Assembly (NCBI GenBank): GCA_000980495.1 | Contig: LARN01000015.1 | Span: 57,018 to 121,017, forward strand | DNA from: Acinetobacter sp. N54.MGS-139 | GTDB lineage: Bacteria; Pseudomonadota; Gammaproteobacteria; Burkholderiales; Burkholderiaceae_F | Length of the DNA: 64,000 nt | Direction of reading: 5' to 3' | Shown: positions 27,583-36,551 of the stretch, in pieces | How the letters are laid out: each line of letters starts with the position of its first letter | Position numbering within the stretch: the stretch's first letter is position 1 | Notes under the pieces: generated by a model | Databases searched by the model: none | What the model was told of the DNA's origin: nothing | The model's input: only the letters and a program-made list of their open reading frames with translations | Made by a program: the position numbers and the translations under genes

Positions 27583-28362
27583 ATGAGAGTCGCATTAGGA
27601 CTCGAGTACGACGGCCGTTCTTTCGAGGGCTGGCAAACCCAGCCTTCCGGACAAACAGTCCAGGATTATCTCGAAGCGGCTGTTGTTCAGTTTACGGGTG
27701 AAAAAGTTAAAGCCGTCTGTGCCGGACGCACAGACGCCAATGTTCATGCAACCGGTCAAGTGATCCATCTTGACACGGAGGCCGACCGCAAGGAAATTTC
27801 CTGGGTTCGAGGCCTAAACTCCTATCTTCCGACAGAGTGTGCGGTTCGGTGGGCAAAGGTTGTCCCGGATGAATTTCATGCTCGCTTCTCGGCATGCAGC
27901 CGGACCTATGAATACTGGATTGTCAACGAACCGGTGCGTTCGCCGATCCTTGCCGGCAGAACCGGCTGGGTCTTCCGCCCGCTCAATGAAAAAAACATGG
28001 AAGCTGCAGGACAGTTTTTAGTCGGTGAGCATGACTTTTCAAGTTTCCGAGCCGCGGGCTGCCAGAGTAAGACGCCGGTAAAAAATATCGAATATCTTCA
28101 TGTATCCCGTCTCGGACGGTTTGTCAAGATCCGTGTTAAGGCAAATGCCTTCCTTTACCACATGGTTCGCAATATTGTCGGCTGTTTGGTTTATGTCGGC
28201 ACGGGTGCAAGAAGCGTGGACTGGATGGGAGAAGTCTTGGAAGCAAAGAGCCGCCAAGCCGCTGCGCCGACTTTCTATCCGACCGGACTTTATTTGACCG
28301 GTGTGGGTTATCCGGAAATCTTTGATTTGCCCCAGCACGGTGCGTCGCCTTTTCCAGGCTGA
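27583..28362 (+). CDS. truA: tRNA pseudouridine(38-40) synthase
   Basis: 259 residues from the ATG at 27583 (MRVALGLEYDGRSFEGWQ); a TTG 6 bp earlier is also possible. Catalytic D51 in CAGRTDANVHATGQV, then the FHARFSACSRTYEYWI and FLYHMVRNIVG motifs. It isomerises uridines 38-40 in the anticodon arm. Starts 6 bp after asd, so probably coupled to it. The trpF-trpB-trpA genes that commonly follow truA in this gene order are absent. Confidence 0.96.
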   Translation: MRVALGLEYDGRSFEGWQTQPSGQTVQDYLEAAVVQFTGEKVKAVCAGRTDANVHATGQVIHLDTEADRKEISWVRGLNSYLPTECAVRWAKVVPDEFHARFSACSRTYEYWIVNEPVRSPILAGRTGWVFRPLNEKNMEAAGQFLVGEHDFSSFRAAGCQSKTPVKNIEYLHVSRLGRFVKIRVKANAFLYHMVRNIVGCLVYVGTGARSVDWMGEVLEAKSRQAAAPTFYPTGLYLTGVGYPEIFDLPQHGASPFPG

Positions 28363-28459
28363 CAAATTTTTGTTAACGATCTCAACGAGCTTGAGTTCAA
28401 GCAGAGCGTTCGGATTCGATTAGAATCAACGGATTCAGTAAAAAGAAATTAATTGCACC

Positions 28460-29332
28460 ATGAGTTGGCTCGATAAAGTGCTCCCGAAAATTAGTCGGAG
28501 TAACGGCGAAACTGCCAAAAAAGACATTCCCGCAGGTGTATGGACAAAGTGCACCAACTGCGGAACGACGCTTTATGCCCAGGAGCTTCGTGACAACCTT
28601 AACGTATGTCCGAAATGCAACCATCACATGCGCGTGAGCGCACGTCAGCGTCTGGATATGATTCTCGATCCTGAAAACCGACAGGAAATCGGTGCTGAAA
28701 TCCGCCCTGTGGATCCTCTCGGGTTTGTGGACAGTAAAAAATATCCTGACCGCGTCAAGCAGGCTCAGTCTTCCAGCGGGGAAACCGATGCATTAGTCGT
28801 ACAATCCGGAACCATCCACGCTATGCCGGCTGTCGTTGCCGTTTTTGAATTCGGCTTTATGGCCGGTTCTATGGGTTCCGTGGTCGGAGAGCGTTTTGCC
28901 CGCGCTGTTCAGGCTGCTATCGATAATCAGGCTGCGTTTGTTTGTTTTACCGCTTCGGGCGGGGCTCGTATGCAGGAGGGACTTTTCTCTCTGATGCAGA
29001 TGGCAAAGACCACCGGCGTGATCGCTAAGTTGGCAGAACACAAACTTCCGTTCATTTCTGTCTTAACCGATCCGACGATGGGCGGCGTGTCTGCAAGCTT
29101 TGCTTTCATGGGCGACGTCGTCATGGCCGAACCTAAGGCTTTGATCGGTTTTGCCGGCCCTCGCGTGATTGAGCAGACTGTTCGCGAACAGCTTCCGGAA
29201 GGATTCCAGCGATCCGAATTCCTGCTTCAGAAAGGCGCCATCGACATGATCGTCGATCGTAAGAACTTAAAGATGGAAATCGCAAAGCTCATTGCACTCT
29301 TCCAAAAAGAGTCTTTGGACGCGATTGAGTAG
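28460..29332 (+). CDS. accD: Acetyl-CoA carboxylase carboxyltransferase subunit beta
   Basis: 290 residues. N-terminal zinc ribbon with C31, C34, C50 and C53 (CTNC...CPKC), then the crotonase-like carboxyltransferase fold with [25 protein letters not shown] and the oxyanion [21 protein letters not shown] region (about 230-250). With AccA it transfers carboxyl groups to acetyl-CoA in fatty acid synthesis; accA is not in the window. A short hairpin terminator separates it from folC. Confidence 0.97.
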   Translation: MSWLDKVLPKISRSNGETAKKDIPAGVWTKCTNCGTTLYAQELRDNLNVCPKCNHHMRVSARQRLDMILDPENRQEIGAEIRPVDPLGFVDSKKYPDRVKQAQSSSGETDALVVQSGTIHAMPAVVAVFEFGFMAGSMGSVVGERFARAVQAAIDNQAAFVCFTASGGARMQEGLFSLMQMAKTTGVIAKLAEHKLPFISVLTDPTMGGVSASFAFMGDVVMAEPKALIGFAGPRVIEQTVREQLPEGFQRSEFLLQKGAIDMIVDRKNLKMEIAKLIALFQKESLDAIE

Positions 29333-29340
29333 CATTCTCC

Positions 29341-29362
29341 AGACCGCCTCGGCGGTCTTTTT
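29341..29362 (+). terminator. Terminator after accD
   Basis: Short GC-rich stem (AGACCGCC/GGCGGTCT, minimal loop) followed by TTTTTAAT. It lies between accD and folC; probably partial termination because the gene order continues in the same direction. Confidence 0.75.
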
Positions 29363-29374
29363 AATATATCCGCA

Positions 29375-30661
29375 ATGAAATTCGAAACTTTGGATGCGTG
29401 GCTTCATCACATTGAAGGGCTGCACGCACAAACCATTGATTTAGGTCTTGACCGCATGGAAACCATGCTCAAGCGTCTGGACATCCGCTTTAAATGCCCC
29501 GTGTTTACGGTCGGAGGCACCAACGGAAAAGGTTCTACCTGCGCTTTTATTGAATCGGCACTGTTAGCCGGCGGCTATTCAGTGGGAGTCCATACTTCTC
29601 CGCACTTGATTCACTTCAACGAAAGAGTTCGAATCAACGGAGAAGATGCCAAGGACGAAGAGCTGATTCGTCAATTCGAAAAAGTTGAGGCAGCCCGCGA
29701 AGACATGACGCTGTCATATTTCGAATACACGCTGCTTGGAATTCTTCTGTTGTTCGCAGAAAAGAATCTTGATGCCGTTGTTTTAGAGATCGGTCTGGGC
29801 GGCCGCTTGGACGCCGTTAACACAGTTGAGCCTTCTGTCTCCGTCATTACAAGCATCGGTATTGATCACACGGCTTACCTTGGGACGACTCGCGAATCCA
29901 TCGGTTGGGAAAAAGCACACATCTATCGTCCGGGTAAGCCGGCAATTTGCGCAGATGCCAATCCTCCGATAACGGTCGAGCAGTACGCAGATAAGATCGG
30001 CGCCGAACTCCTGATTATTGGAAAGAACTTCAAGTTTGAACACGTACACGGCAGTAAGACTTGGAATTTCCTAGGTTCAAGAGGCGAACTCAAAGGTTTG
30101 CCTCTACCGACAATGCCGGGAGAGCATCAGCTGAGCAATGCTTCGGGCGCGTTTGAAGCACTTCAATGCATGCAGGATAAATTACCGCTTAAGCGTGAAG
30201 CCTTTGAGAGCGCTTTGAAGAACACACGTATTACCGGACGCTTTTCAAAAGTCAGAAACGCGCCTGAAGTCTATTTAGACGTCGGGCATAATCCTCATGC
30301 CGCCAAAGAACTCGCCAAAACTTTGAGCGAACTTCCGAAGGCGACATGTCAGGCTGCCGTTTTCGGCATGCTTTCCGATAAAGACCGAGCTCAGGTCTGT
30401 CAGATTATGGCTTCCAGTTTTGACAAGTGGTATGTCTCCGATTTGCATGGGCCGCGCGGCGGAACGGCAAAGGATCTTTGCGCCATGCTGGGTGAAGCGG
30501 GCGTTCCTCAAGAAAAAATCCGGACTTTCAAAACCGTAGAAGAGGCTCTTCAGCAGGCGCTCGAAGAAGCTCAGGAGACTGATAGAATAGTCACCTTCGG
30601 TTCCTTTTTAACAGTGGCCTCAGCTATTGAATTTTTAAAGGAAAGAGTCGGACGAAACTAA
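29375..30661 (+). CDS. folC: Bifunctional dihydrofolate / folylpolyglutamate synthase
   Basis: 428 residues, Mur-ligase fold. ATP-binding loop GGTNGKGS at 47-54 and the Mur-ligase segments EIGLGGRLDAVN and SIGIDHTAYLG, with the C-terminal glutamate-binding domain (DVGHNPHAAKEL). Adds glutamate to dihydropteroate and to folates. The conserved betaproteobacterial order accD-folC-SPOR protein-cvpA-purF is preserved. Confidence 0.95.
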   Translation: MKFETLDAWLHHIEGLHAQTIDLGLDRMETMLKRLDIRFKCPVFTVGGTNGKGSTCAFIESALLAGGYSVGVHTSPHLIHFNERVRINGEDAKDEELIRQFEKVEAAREDMTLSYFEYTLLGILLLFAEKNLDAVVLEIGLGGRLDAVNTVEPSVSVITSIGIDHTAYLGTTRESIGWEKAHIYRPGKPAICADANPPITVEQYADKIGAELLIIGKNFKFEHVHGSKTWNFLGSRGELKGLPLPTMPGEHQLSNASGAFEALQCMQDKLPLKREAFESALKNTRITGRFSKVRNAPEVYLDVGHNPHAAKELAKTLSELPKATCQAAVFGMLSDKDRAQVCQIMASSFDKWYVSDLHGPRGGTAKDLCAMLGEAGVPQEKIRTFKTVEEALQQALEEAQETDRIVTFGSFLTVASAIEFLKERVGRN

Positions 30662-30678
30662 AAGAAAGGAAGAGCAGT

Positions 30679-31869
30679 ATGCCTTTTTGGAAAAAGAAAG
30701 AGCCCGAAATTCCGCAGCCTCATGTGGAACCAGGGATGAGCGCCCCGCAGTCTTCGGAGCCCAACCCTATAAGGTTTTCCGACGAACCGCAATTCGGTAC
30801 GGTGCATCCTTCGCAAACTGCTGTTCCTCCGACTCGTGTTCGCCAGCCCTCCGACGGTGAGTTTGCGACTCATCCGTCCGCGATTCAGACACCGGTTACT
30901 TCGGCCCAAAAGGAATCTTTTGCGACCGTAAGACCGACGCCGGCTACAGCTCAGGAAATGCCGCTGCACATTGAAGAAAATCCTTTTGCCTCGGCTCCCG
31001 CTGCAAAAGAATCTCCGACTGAAGTCAAACTCGACCCCGAGACTGTTTCTCAGGCAGCTTCTAATGTTGAGCCTGAAACTGCTGCACCTCAGCCTGAAAA
31101 ACGCAGTTGGTTTAAACGCGCACCTAAAAAAGACGAGGAGCAGCTTGAAGAAGAGGAGCTTCGCCGTCAGAAATGGATTCATGCGCGCCGCCGATTTGTC
31201 GGCACACTGATGCTATTGATGGCTGCCGCGATTGCTATTCCTATTCTTTTCGATAAGGAAGCGCCGCCTCCTGCCGTCACGATTCCGCTTCGGATTCCGA
31301 AAGAAAATTCTGTTGACGTAACAAAGATTACGGTTCCGCCGGCGCCTGCGTCAGAAGAAGGCGAAGCTTCGAAAGAAGAACCGAAGGTTCCGCCCGTGCC
31401 TGCCGTAAATTCCGGTAAGGGTTCGGCAGCGGCCGTCGCACCAGATGCTTCCGGTACTACAGCGGCGAAGACGCCTGAAGTAAAGAACGATGCTTCAGAG
31501 GCAGCGAAGAAGGCGGCCGATGAAAAGAAAGCAGCAGAGGCGAAGAAGTTAGCCGAGGCTAAAAAACAGGCAGAGGCAAAAAAGCAGGCTGAAGAGAAAA
31601 AATCTCAAGAATCTTCCGCCCCGAAACTTGCCAAAGGTCAGTACTTTATCCAAGTCATTGCGCTTTCAAACCAAAGCCGCGCTCAAGGCATTGTCGACAA
31701 AATGAAAAAGGCCGGAGTTCCTGCCTACCTTTCTCCGATCCAGGCTAAGAGCGGCAAGATTTACCGCGTACAAGCCGGTCCTTTTAAATCGGCTAAGGAA
31801 GCAGAAGCTGCAAACGCTAAGCTTGGCTTAGCCGGTTTGAATACAGGTAAAGTCCAGTCAGTGAGGTAA
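30679..31869 (+). CDS. SPOR-domain membrane protein (DedD-like position)
   Basis: 396 residues. A long Pro/Ser/Glu-rich cytoplasmic region (1-170), one membrane helix at about 173-191 (FVGTLMLLMAAAIAIPILF), a linker with a Lys/Ala/Glu repeat stretch (about 270-310, AEAKKQAEAKKQAEEKK type, likely coiled coil), and a C-terminal SPOR domain (about 320-396, YFIQVIALSNQSRAQGI ... YRVQAGPFKSAKEAEAAN). SPOR domains bind denuded septal peptidoglycan, so a divisome role like DedD/FtsN is likely. The gene is in the folC-dedD-cvpA-purF slot. The N-terminal extension is much longer than in E. coli DedD. Confidence 0.88.
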   Translation: MPFWKKKEPEIPQPHVEPGMSAPQSSEPNPIRFSDEPQFGTVHPSQTAVPPTRVRQPSDGEFATHPSAIQTPVTSAQKESFATVRPTPATAQEMPLHIEENPFASAPAAKESPTEVKLDPETVSQAASNVEPETAAPQPEKRSWFKRAPKKDEEQLEEEELRRQKWIHARRRFVGTLMLLMAAAIAIPILFDKEAPPPAVTIPLRIPKENSVDVTKITVPPAPASEEGEASKEEPKVPPVPAVNSGKGSAAAVAPDASGTTAAKTPEVKNDASEAAKKAADEKKAAEAKKLAEAKKQAEAKKQAEEKKSQESSAPKLAKGQYFIQVIALSNQSRAQGIVDKMKKAGVPAYLSPIQAKSGKIYRVQAGPFKSAKEAEAANAKLGLAGLNTGKVQSVR

Positions 31870-31871
31870 GT

Positions 31872-32384
31872 GTGGATTTTTCTTCCTTGGGTCTTGGAGA
31901 ACTTGACTGGGTCTTCGTTGTCATTATTCTGCTCTCTACACTCCTTGGGGCCTCTCGCGGCATGGTCCGCGAAATATTTGCCCTCGTAGGCTGGGTGGCG
32001 GCGTTTTTTGTTTCCCTTTATTGTTCTGCCGATTTGGCGGCTGTTCTTCCGTTCCAGGCCCACATGGGTCTCATGACAAGGACATTTGTATCCATTGTTT
32101 TGATTGTGATCGGATGCGTATTTCTGGCCGGTTTAGTCGGTAAAATACTGCGCAGTATTCTTGCCTCTGTTTCGATCGGAGCAGAGGATAGGCTTTTGGG
32201 TTGTTTATTCGGCTTTCTGCGCGGATTGCTTATCGTCGGTCTGTTGGTGTTTCTCGGCGGAACGACAGAGTTCTTTCCCAAGCAGCTTTGGTGGAAAGAT
32301 TCTGCGCTTGTGCCGGCATTTGAGAAGGGCATCACTTGGTGCGCTCCTTATATTCCCGACAGCCTGCTTGAATTACGCAAATAA
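31872..32384 (+). CDS. cvpA: CvpA family membrane protein
   Basis: 170 residues from a GTG at 31872 with GAGG upstream; starts 2 bp after the SPOR gene. Four to five membrane helices and the family pattern DWVFVVIILLSTLLGASRGMVREIFALVGW (about 12-41) followed by FLRGLLIVGLLV. CvpA is an inner-membrane protein needed for colicin V production and bile/envelope tolerance in some enterics; its mechanism is not settled. Directly upstream of purF, the usual partner. Confidence 0.93.
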   Translation: MDFSSLGLGELDWVFVVIILLSTLLGASRGMVREIFALVGWVAAFFVSLYCSADLAAVLPFQAHMGLMTRTFVSIVLIVIGCVFLAGLVGKILRSILASVSIGAEDRLLGCLFGFLRGLLIVGLLVFLGGTTEFFPKQLWWKDSALVPAFEKGITWCAPYIPDSLLELRK

Positions 32385-32415
32385 CTTAAACTTTAATCCT
32401 CGGAGTTAAATACAA

Positions 32416-33915
32416 ATGTGCGGAATAGTGGCGCTGTACGCTTCCGGTCCTGTTAACCAGAGGCTGTACGATGCACTTTTGCTGCTGCAGCACCGCGGTC
32501 AAGATGCCGCCGGTATCTGTACAGTTGAAGGACGTCATTTCCATATGCACAAAGCCATGGGCCTTGTGCGCGACGTTTTTAGAACCCGCAATATGCGGGA
32601 TTTGCTCGGTAACTGCGGTATCGGTCAGGTACGTTATCCGACTCAGGGAAATGCAACGGCTGCGGACGAATCGCAGCCTTTTTACGTCAATGCACCCTTC
32701 GGTATCGTCCTGGCTCACAACGGCAATCTGACGAACGCCGAAGAACTTGCCCAGGAACTATATGAACTGGACCGTCGTCATATCAATACGACCAGCGACT
32801 CCGAAGTTCTTCTTAATGTATTTGCCAATGAGCTTGCGCTGGCTACTCAAGGCCATCCGCTGGATGAAGAGGCATTGTTCAAGGCCGTCGCCGGTGTTCA
32901 TAAACGTGTGAAAGGCTCATATGCCGTCGTCTGCATGATCGCCGGACACGGTGTTGTGGCCTTCAGAGATCCGTATGGCATTCGTCCGCTTTGCTACGGC
33001 ACGACGCTCGGCGAAGACGGTCAGAGCGAATACATGATCGCCAGTGAATCCGTCACACTCGAAGGCAGCGAATTCCAGATTCTGGGCGATGTCCATCCGG
33101 GTGAAGCGATTTGGATTGATGAGAACAGAGAGCTGCATAAAAAACAGTGCGCTGAGCATCCGGTTTATTCGCCTTGTATTTTCGAATACGTTTATCTTGC
33201 TCGTCCCGACTCTCAGCTTGACGGAATTTCCGTTTACGAGGCTCGTCTGCGACTCGGCGAAAACCTTGCTAAAGAAATCAAAAAGGCGATTCCTTTGGAA
33301 GACATCGATGTCGTCATGCCGATTCCCGATTCTTCCCGTCCGGCTGCAGCTCAGTTAGCCAAGACACTGAATCTTCCTTACCGTGAAGGCTTTATTAAGA
33401 ACCGCTATGTCGGCCGTACGTTCATCATGCCGGGCCAAGCCGTTCGTAAGAAGAGTGTTCGCCAAAAACTCAACGCTATGGCCATTGAGTTCAAGGACAA
33501 AAATGTGCTTTTAGTTGATGACTCCATTGTTCGCGGCACAACGATCAAGGAAATTGTCCGCATGGCTCGTCAGAGCGGCGCGAAGAAAGTTTTCATTGCT
33601 TCGGGTGCGCCTCCCGTTCGTTATCCGAACGTCTACGGCATCGATATGCCGACAACGGCGGAACTGATCGCCGGCGACAATCGTCCGACCGAACAGATTC
33701 GCATTGAAATCGGAGCCGATGCGCTCGTGTATCAGACGATTGAAGGAATGAAGGAAGCCGTAGGCGGACTGAATCCGGAGATCAAACGCTTTGACTGCTC
33801 TTGCTTTGACGGCGATTATGTTACCGGTGACATCACGTCGCAGTACATTGCCGAGCTCGAGAAAAAGCGTATAGAAGCAAAAGCGGAAGCGAAAAAAGCC
33901 GCTTCTGATGATTGA
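32416..33915 (+). CDS. purF: Amidophosphoribosyltransferase
   Basis: 499 residues. N-terminal nucleophile glutaminase with C2 exposed after Met removal (MCGIVALY), then the PRTase domain with the PRPP motif VLLVDDSIVRGTTIKEI. Makes phosphoribosylamine, the first step of purine synthesis. CGIGQVRYPTQG and NGNLTNAEEL are typical. The C-terminal tail is Lys/Ala-rich. Last gene of the supercluster; a strong terminator follows. Confidence 0.97.
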   Translation: MCGIVALYASGPVNQRLYDALLLLQHRGQDAAGICTVEGRHFHMHKAMGLVRDVFRTRNMRDLLGNCGIGQVRYPTQGNATAADESQPFYVNAPFGIVLAHNGNLTNAEELAQELYELDRRHINTTSDSEVLLNVFANELALATQGHPLDEEALFKAVAGVHKRVKGSYAVVCMIAGHGVVAFRDPYGIRPLCYGTTLGEDGQSEYMIASESVTLEGSEFQILGDVHPGEAIWIDENRELHKKQCAEHPVYSPCIFEYVYLARPDSQLDGISVYEARLRLGENLAKEIKKAIPLEDIDVVMPIPDSSRPAAAQLAKTLNLPYREGFIKNRYVGRTFIMPGQAVRKKSVRQKLNAMAIEFKDKNVLLVDDSIVRGTTIKEIVRMARQSGAKKVFIASGAPPVRYPNVYGIDMPTTAELIAGDNRPTEQIRIEIGADALVYQTIEGMKEAVGGLNPEIKRFDCSCFDGDYVTGDITSQYIAELEKKRIEAKAEAKKAASDD

Positions 33916-33938
33916 TATCAAATGCAATAATTGAAGAG

Positions 33939-33970
33939 AAGGCCGAGGAACTGAACTCTCGGCCTTTTTA
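33939..33970 (+). terminator. Terminator of purF
   Basis: A 9-bp perfect stem (AAGGCCGAG/CTCGGCCTT) with a 10-nt loop, followed by TTTTTA. It ends 2 bp before the stop codon of the convergent AAA-like gene and may serve both. Confidence 0.88.
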
Positions 33971-33971
33971 G

Positions 33972-35564
33972 TTAATCGCATTGGCTGAATTCGGTAAACT
34001 TTCTCTTTTCTAAAGAAAAGACTAAAGCAACTCTCAATATTTGCTCTTCTTGCTCTTGAAGACCGTATTCCTTCCTTTGTAACTGCAAAATTGCTTCATT
34101 GAGGAGATCTTTGGCACCATTAGTGGATTTGCAAACCTTAAATTCGAAGACCCAGTACCGGGTGCCAACTTTAACTTCAAGGTCGCTTCTTCCTTTTGAG
34201 TTGTGGTGTTCGACTATTGGGCTCAATCCGGCACCAGAAAAGAATACCTGAACGAATGCCCTAATCGATGCTTCATCTCTTATCGGATACTTTTGATAAT
34301 CGATAGAGCTAAAAAGCTTATTCAAGAGATGAAAGATTGCTTCTACATTTTCTGTTGCGAGCCGGTAGGAAATATTGTCGGCACCTACTTGTTCAACGGT
34401 TCGTCCTGCCAATAAACGTTCTGTATAAAGTTGCGCCATCGAGGTCTTGACTTCTTCGTTGGGATAACCAACGTAAGCAGTAGTGCCAACTATATTTTTT
34501 AACGTCAAGTAGCCAGCTTGAGTCAGTAGAGCAACATCCGATAAAGTTTTGATGTCGGAAGAACTAGAGAGTTCATTTAAAGCAATGCTTTTCAGGTTCC
34601 CGTATTCTTCTGGATGCCTAAGGGCGTGGGACTTCAAATATTCCAGCAATGCATATGGGCGCCCACCGCTTTCAAACCAATAGTTTTTAAAGCCTCTTTC
34701 TGGCTCTGCGAAAAAGGAAAGAAGTGACCATGGAGCAAAAACTTTTTTGCTGACAGTTTCTTCAAAACAGAAGCCGTCGTACTGGAAAACTAACTTGTCT
34801 AGTAATTGTTCAGAATTGATGTCCGATGCCTTTGCAGAACGATTTAAGTAATCTTTGAAATATTCCACAACCTCTTCGTGGGTATATCCAAGAAGACTAC
34901 CGTAGCGAGGAGATAAAGAAATATCGGTGAGAGTATTAAGTTCCGAAAAAATACTCGTCTTATTAAACTTTGTAATTCCAGTTAGAAATAAAAAGCGGAT
35001 AACACCTTCATAATTTTTAAAGCTTGCATAGAGGCGGGAAAGTTTTTTTCGAACAAAATCGAAAAGTTCAGGATTGTTCATACAAACCGTCAACGGAGCG
35101 TCGTACTCATCAATGAGAACGACGACAGAGTTGGACGGCTGTAATCCCAGCCAGTAGATAAATGAAGAGAATCCCCCAAAATTTTTATCCTTTGGAAGGG
35201 TAACTTCGCTCTGAGCCATCAAAATCTCAAAGTATTCGTCTAAGAGGACAGAAAATTCTTCTTCACTGGAGAAATCTTTTAAGTTGGAGAAGTCCAGTCG
35301 GATAACTTTGTAAGTTTTATCTTTCCAAAGTTTTTCAATCGCCAGCCCTTTGAAATCTCTCGTTCCATATTTGAAAAGTGATTCAAAGGTAGAGACCAAA
35401 AGCGACTTACCGAAACGCCTAGGCCGAGCAAGAAAAACTTTTTCAAAGGTGGTGATAAGTTCATAGAGCAGGCCAGTCTTGTCTACGTAAATTTTTTCCA
35501 ACTCTCGTAACTTATGAAAATCAGACACACCTAACGGCAGTTGGGAAAAAGTTTTTCTTTCCAT
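33972..35564 (-). CDS. AAA-ATPase-like protein with C-terminal PD-(D/E)XK nuclease domain
   Basis: 530 residues. N-terminal AAA-ATPase-like module of the PF09820 type: GVSDFHKLRE, YVDKTGLLYEL, then a Walker-A-like RPRRFGKS at 47-54 and VVLIDEYDAPLT near 172-183. The C-terminus (about 415-520, DUF1703-like) holds a PD-(D/E)XK core: D461 in GRSDLEV and E474-x-K476 in VFEFKV. Such proteins are abundant, variable and laterally spread among gut bacteria; function is unknown and some may process nucleic acids in defence. The gene is more AT-rich than its neighbours, consistent with transfer. No partner gene. Confidence 0.87.
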   Translation of the reverse strand: MERKTFSQLPLGVSDFHKLRELEKIYVDKTGLLYELITTFEKVFLARPRRFGKSLLVSTFESLFKYGTRDFKGLAIEKLWKDKTYKVIRLDFSNLKDFSSEEEFSVLLDEYFEILMAQSEVTLPKDKNFGGFSSFIYWLGLQPSNSVVVLIDEYDAPLTVCMNNPELFDFVRKKLSRLYASFKNYEGVIRFLFLTGITKFNKTSIFSELNTLTDISLSPRYGSLLGYTHEEVVEYFKDYLNRSAKASDINSEQLLDKLVFQYDGFCFEETVSKKVFAPWSLLSFFAEPERGFKNYWFESGGRPYALLEYLKSHALRHPEEYGNLKSIALNELSSSSDIKTLSDVALLTQAGYLTLKNIVGTTAYVGYPNEEVKTSMAQLYTERLLAGRTVEQVGADNISYRLATENVEAIFHLLNKLFSSIDYQKYPIRDEASIRAFVQVFFSGAGLSPIVEHHNSKGRSDLEVKVGTRYWVFEFKVCKSTNGAKDLLNEAILQLQRKEYGLQEQEEQILRVALVFSLEKRKFTEFSQCD

Positions 35565-35930
35565 ACTATCCTCTTAAACCGACTCTGAGGTGACACTTTT
35601 CGTGAAAGCTGCGTCCAGAAAAGATCCGGACTTATTCGCAATATTTTCTCCAAGGCTAACCTGAATAAGTCTAACAAGCAATACCTCAAACCAGACGTGC
35701 CCAAAGAAGAACAGTTAAGATTCTTTGAAACTTTCGGATGCCTCTTTCTGTAGTTAAAGCGTTGCTCATTGGAGGTGAAACTACTTACTATCAATGTTAA
35801 ATCAACAGAGTTCGACAAAGCCCAGTTGGCCAGGATAAGCTGGGCTTCAGGAGAGGTAAGGATTGAATTTCGGAGGTGCTTTCTCAAACTCATCAACAAA
35901 ATTAGAGAGAATCTGAGCAAAGGTCCGAGT
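35565..35930. other. Intergenic region with possible gene remnants
   Basis: 366 bp between two minus-strand genes. No complete gene is convincing. On the plus strand about 35596-35751 is a stop-free stretch without a start codon whose translation ends in VPKEEQLRFFETFG; on the minus strand a different stretch near 35865-35925 reads TFAQILSNFVDEFEKAPP before a stop. Both look protein-like but could be chance. Confidence 0.35.
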
Positions 35931-36551
35931 TCAGAAACCGCGGGTCGTCGCTTCAGATGGTACCAAGATGGCGTATATCGCTTTACGGTCTACAGAGACT
36001 TCCTTGATGCGCAGCATGACTTCGCTTCCCACTTGGAAGTTACTCGTGTGCCGCATGTTCAGAAGGAAGATCAGCGTTTCATCCATCTTGAGGTAGTTTT
36101 CTGATACCTCGTGCAGTTTGCCGTGAAGGATGCTGCCGTGGCGAGCAACTTCCTGCCAGTCCGGTGATTCTTCACCTGCCATACGAATCACTTCTTGCGG
36201 ACTCATGATGCGGGCAGGGCGCCGAAGCCACTGCTGAGCTTTTGCGACGGTGTTAGGAATTGGCAGTCTTCTGGCAGTAGAAGGGTTTCTTTCTCCGGCA
36301 GAAATGCCGGGTGCGACAGGTGAAGCGGTACCTGTCCTCGGAAAAGCTAAAAAGATGGCGCTAAGCGCTAACGCACGGATTCCGAACGTCGGATCCAACT
36401 GGGCAGCGAGGGATTTGTGAGGTTGAAGAGACTCATGTTTTGGCTGAATTTCGGCCGCAGAGAATTCCCGAATCTCGGGCGCTTCCCAGGCTTGAACAAT
36501 CGATGCGAGTAGAAGAGCCGGCAGCAGAGAGAATACTTTAAGTTTTGTCAT
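35931..36551 (-). CDS. Secreted or periplasmic protein of unknown function
   Basis: 206 residues. A clear signal peptide (MTKLKVFSLLPALLLASIVQA, about 1-21) is followed by EIREFSAAEIQ. A second hydrophobic patch near 57-70 (GIRALALSAIFLAFP) could be a membrane segment. A Pro/Arg-rich middle precedes a folded-looking C-terminal part (about 115-206: MSPQEVIRMAGEE, ILHGKLHEVSENYL, VGSEVMLRIKEVSVDRKAIY) that resembles a small beta-barrel such as a conjugation- or pilus-type SAF/HlyD-like module, but I cannot assign a family. Divergent from the RND efflux operon. Confidence 0.6.
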   Translation of the reverse strand: MTKLKVFSLLPALLLASIVQAWEAPEIREFSAAEIQPKHESLQPHKSLAAQLDPTFGIRALALSAIFLAFPRTGTASPVAPGISAGERNPSTARRLPIPNTVAKAQQWLRRPARIMSPQEVIRMAGEESPDWQEVARHGSILHGKLHEVSENYLKMDETLIFLLNMRHTSNFQVGSEVMLRIKEVSVDRKAIYAILVPSEATTRGF

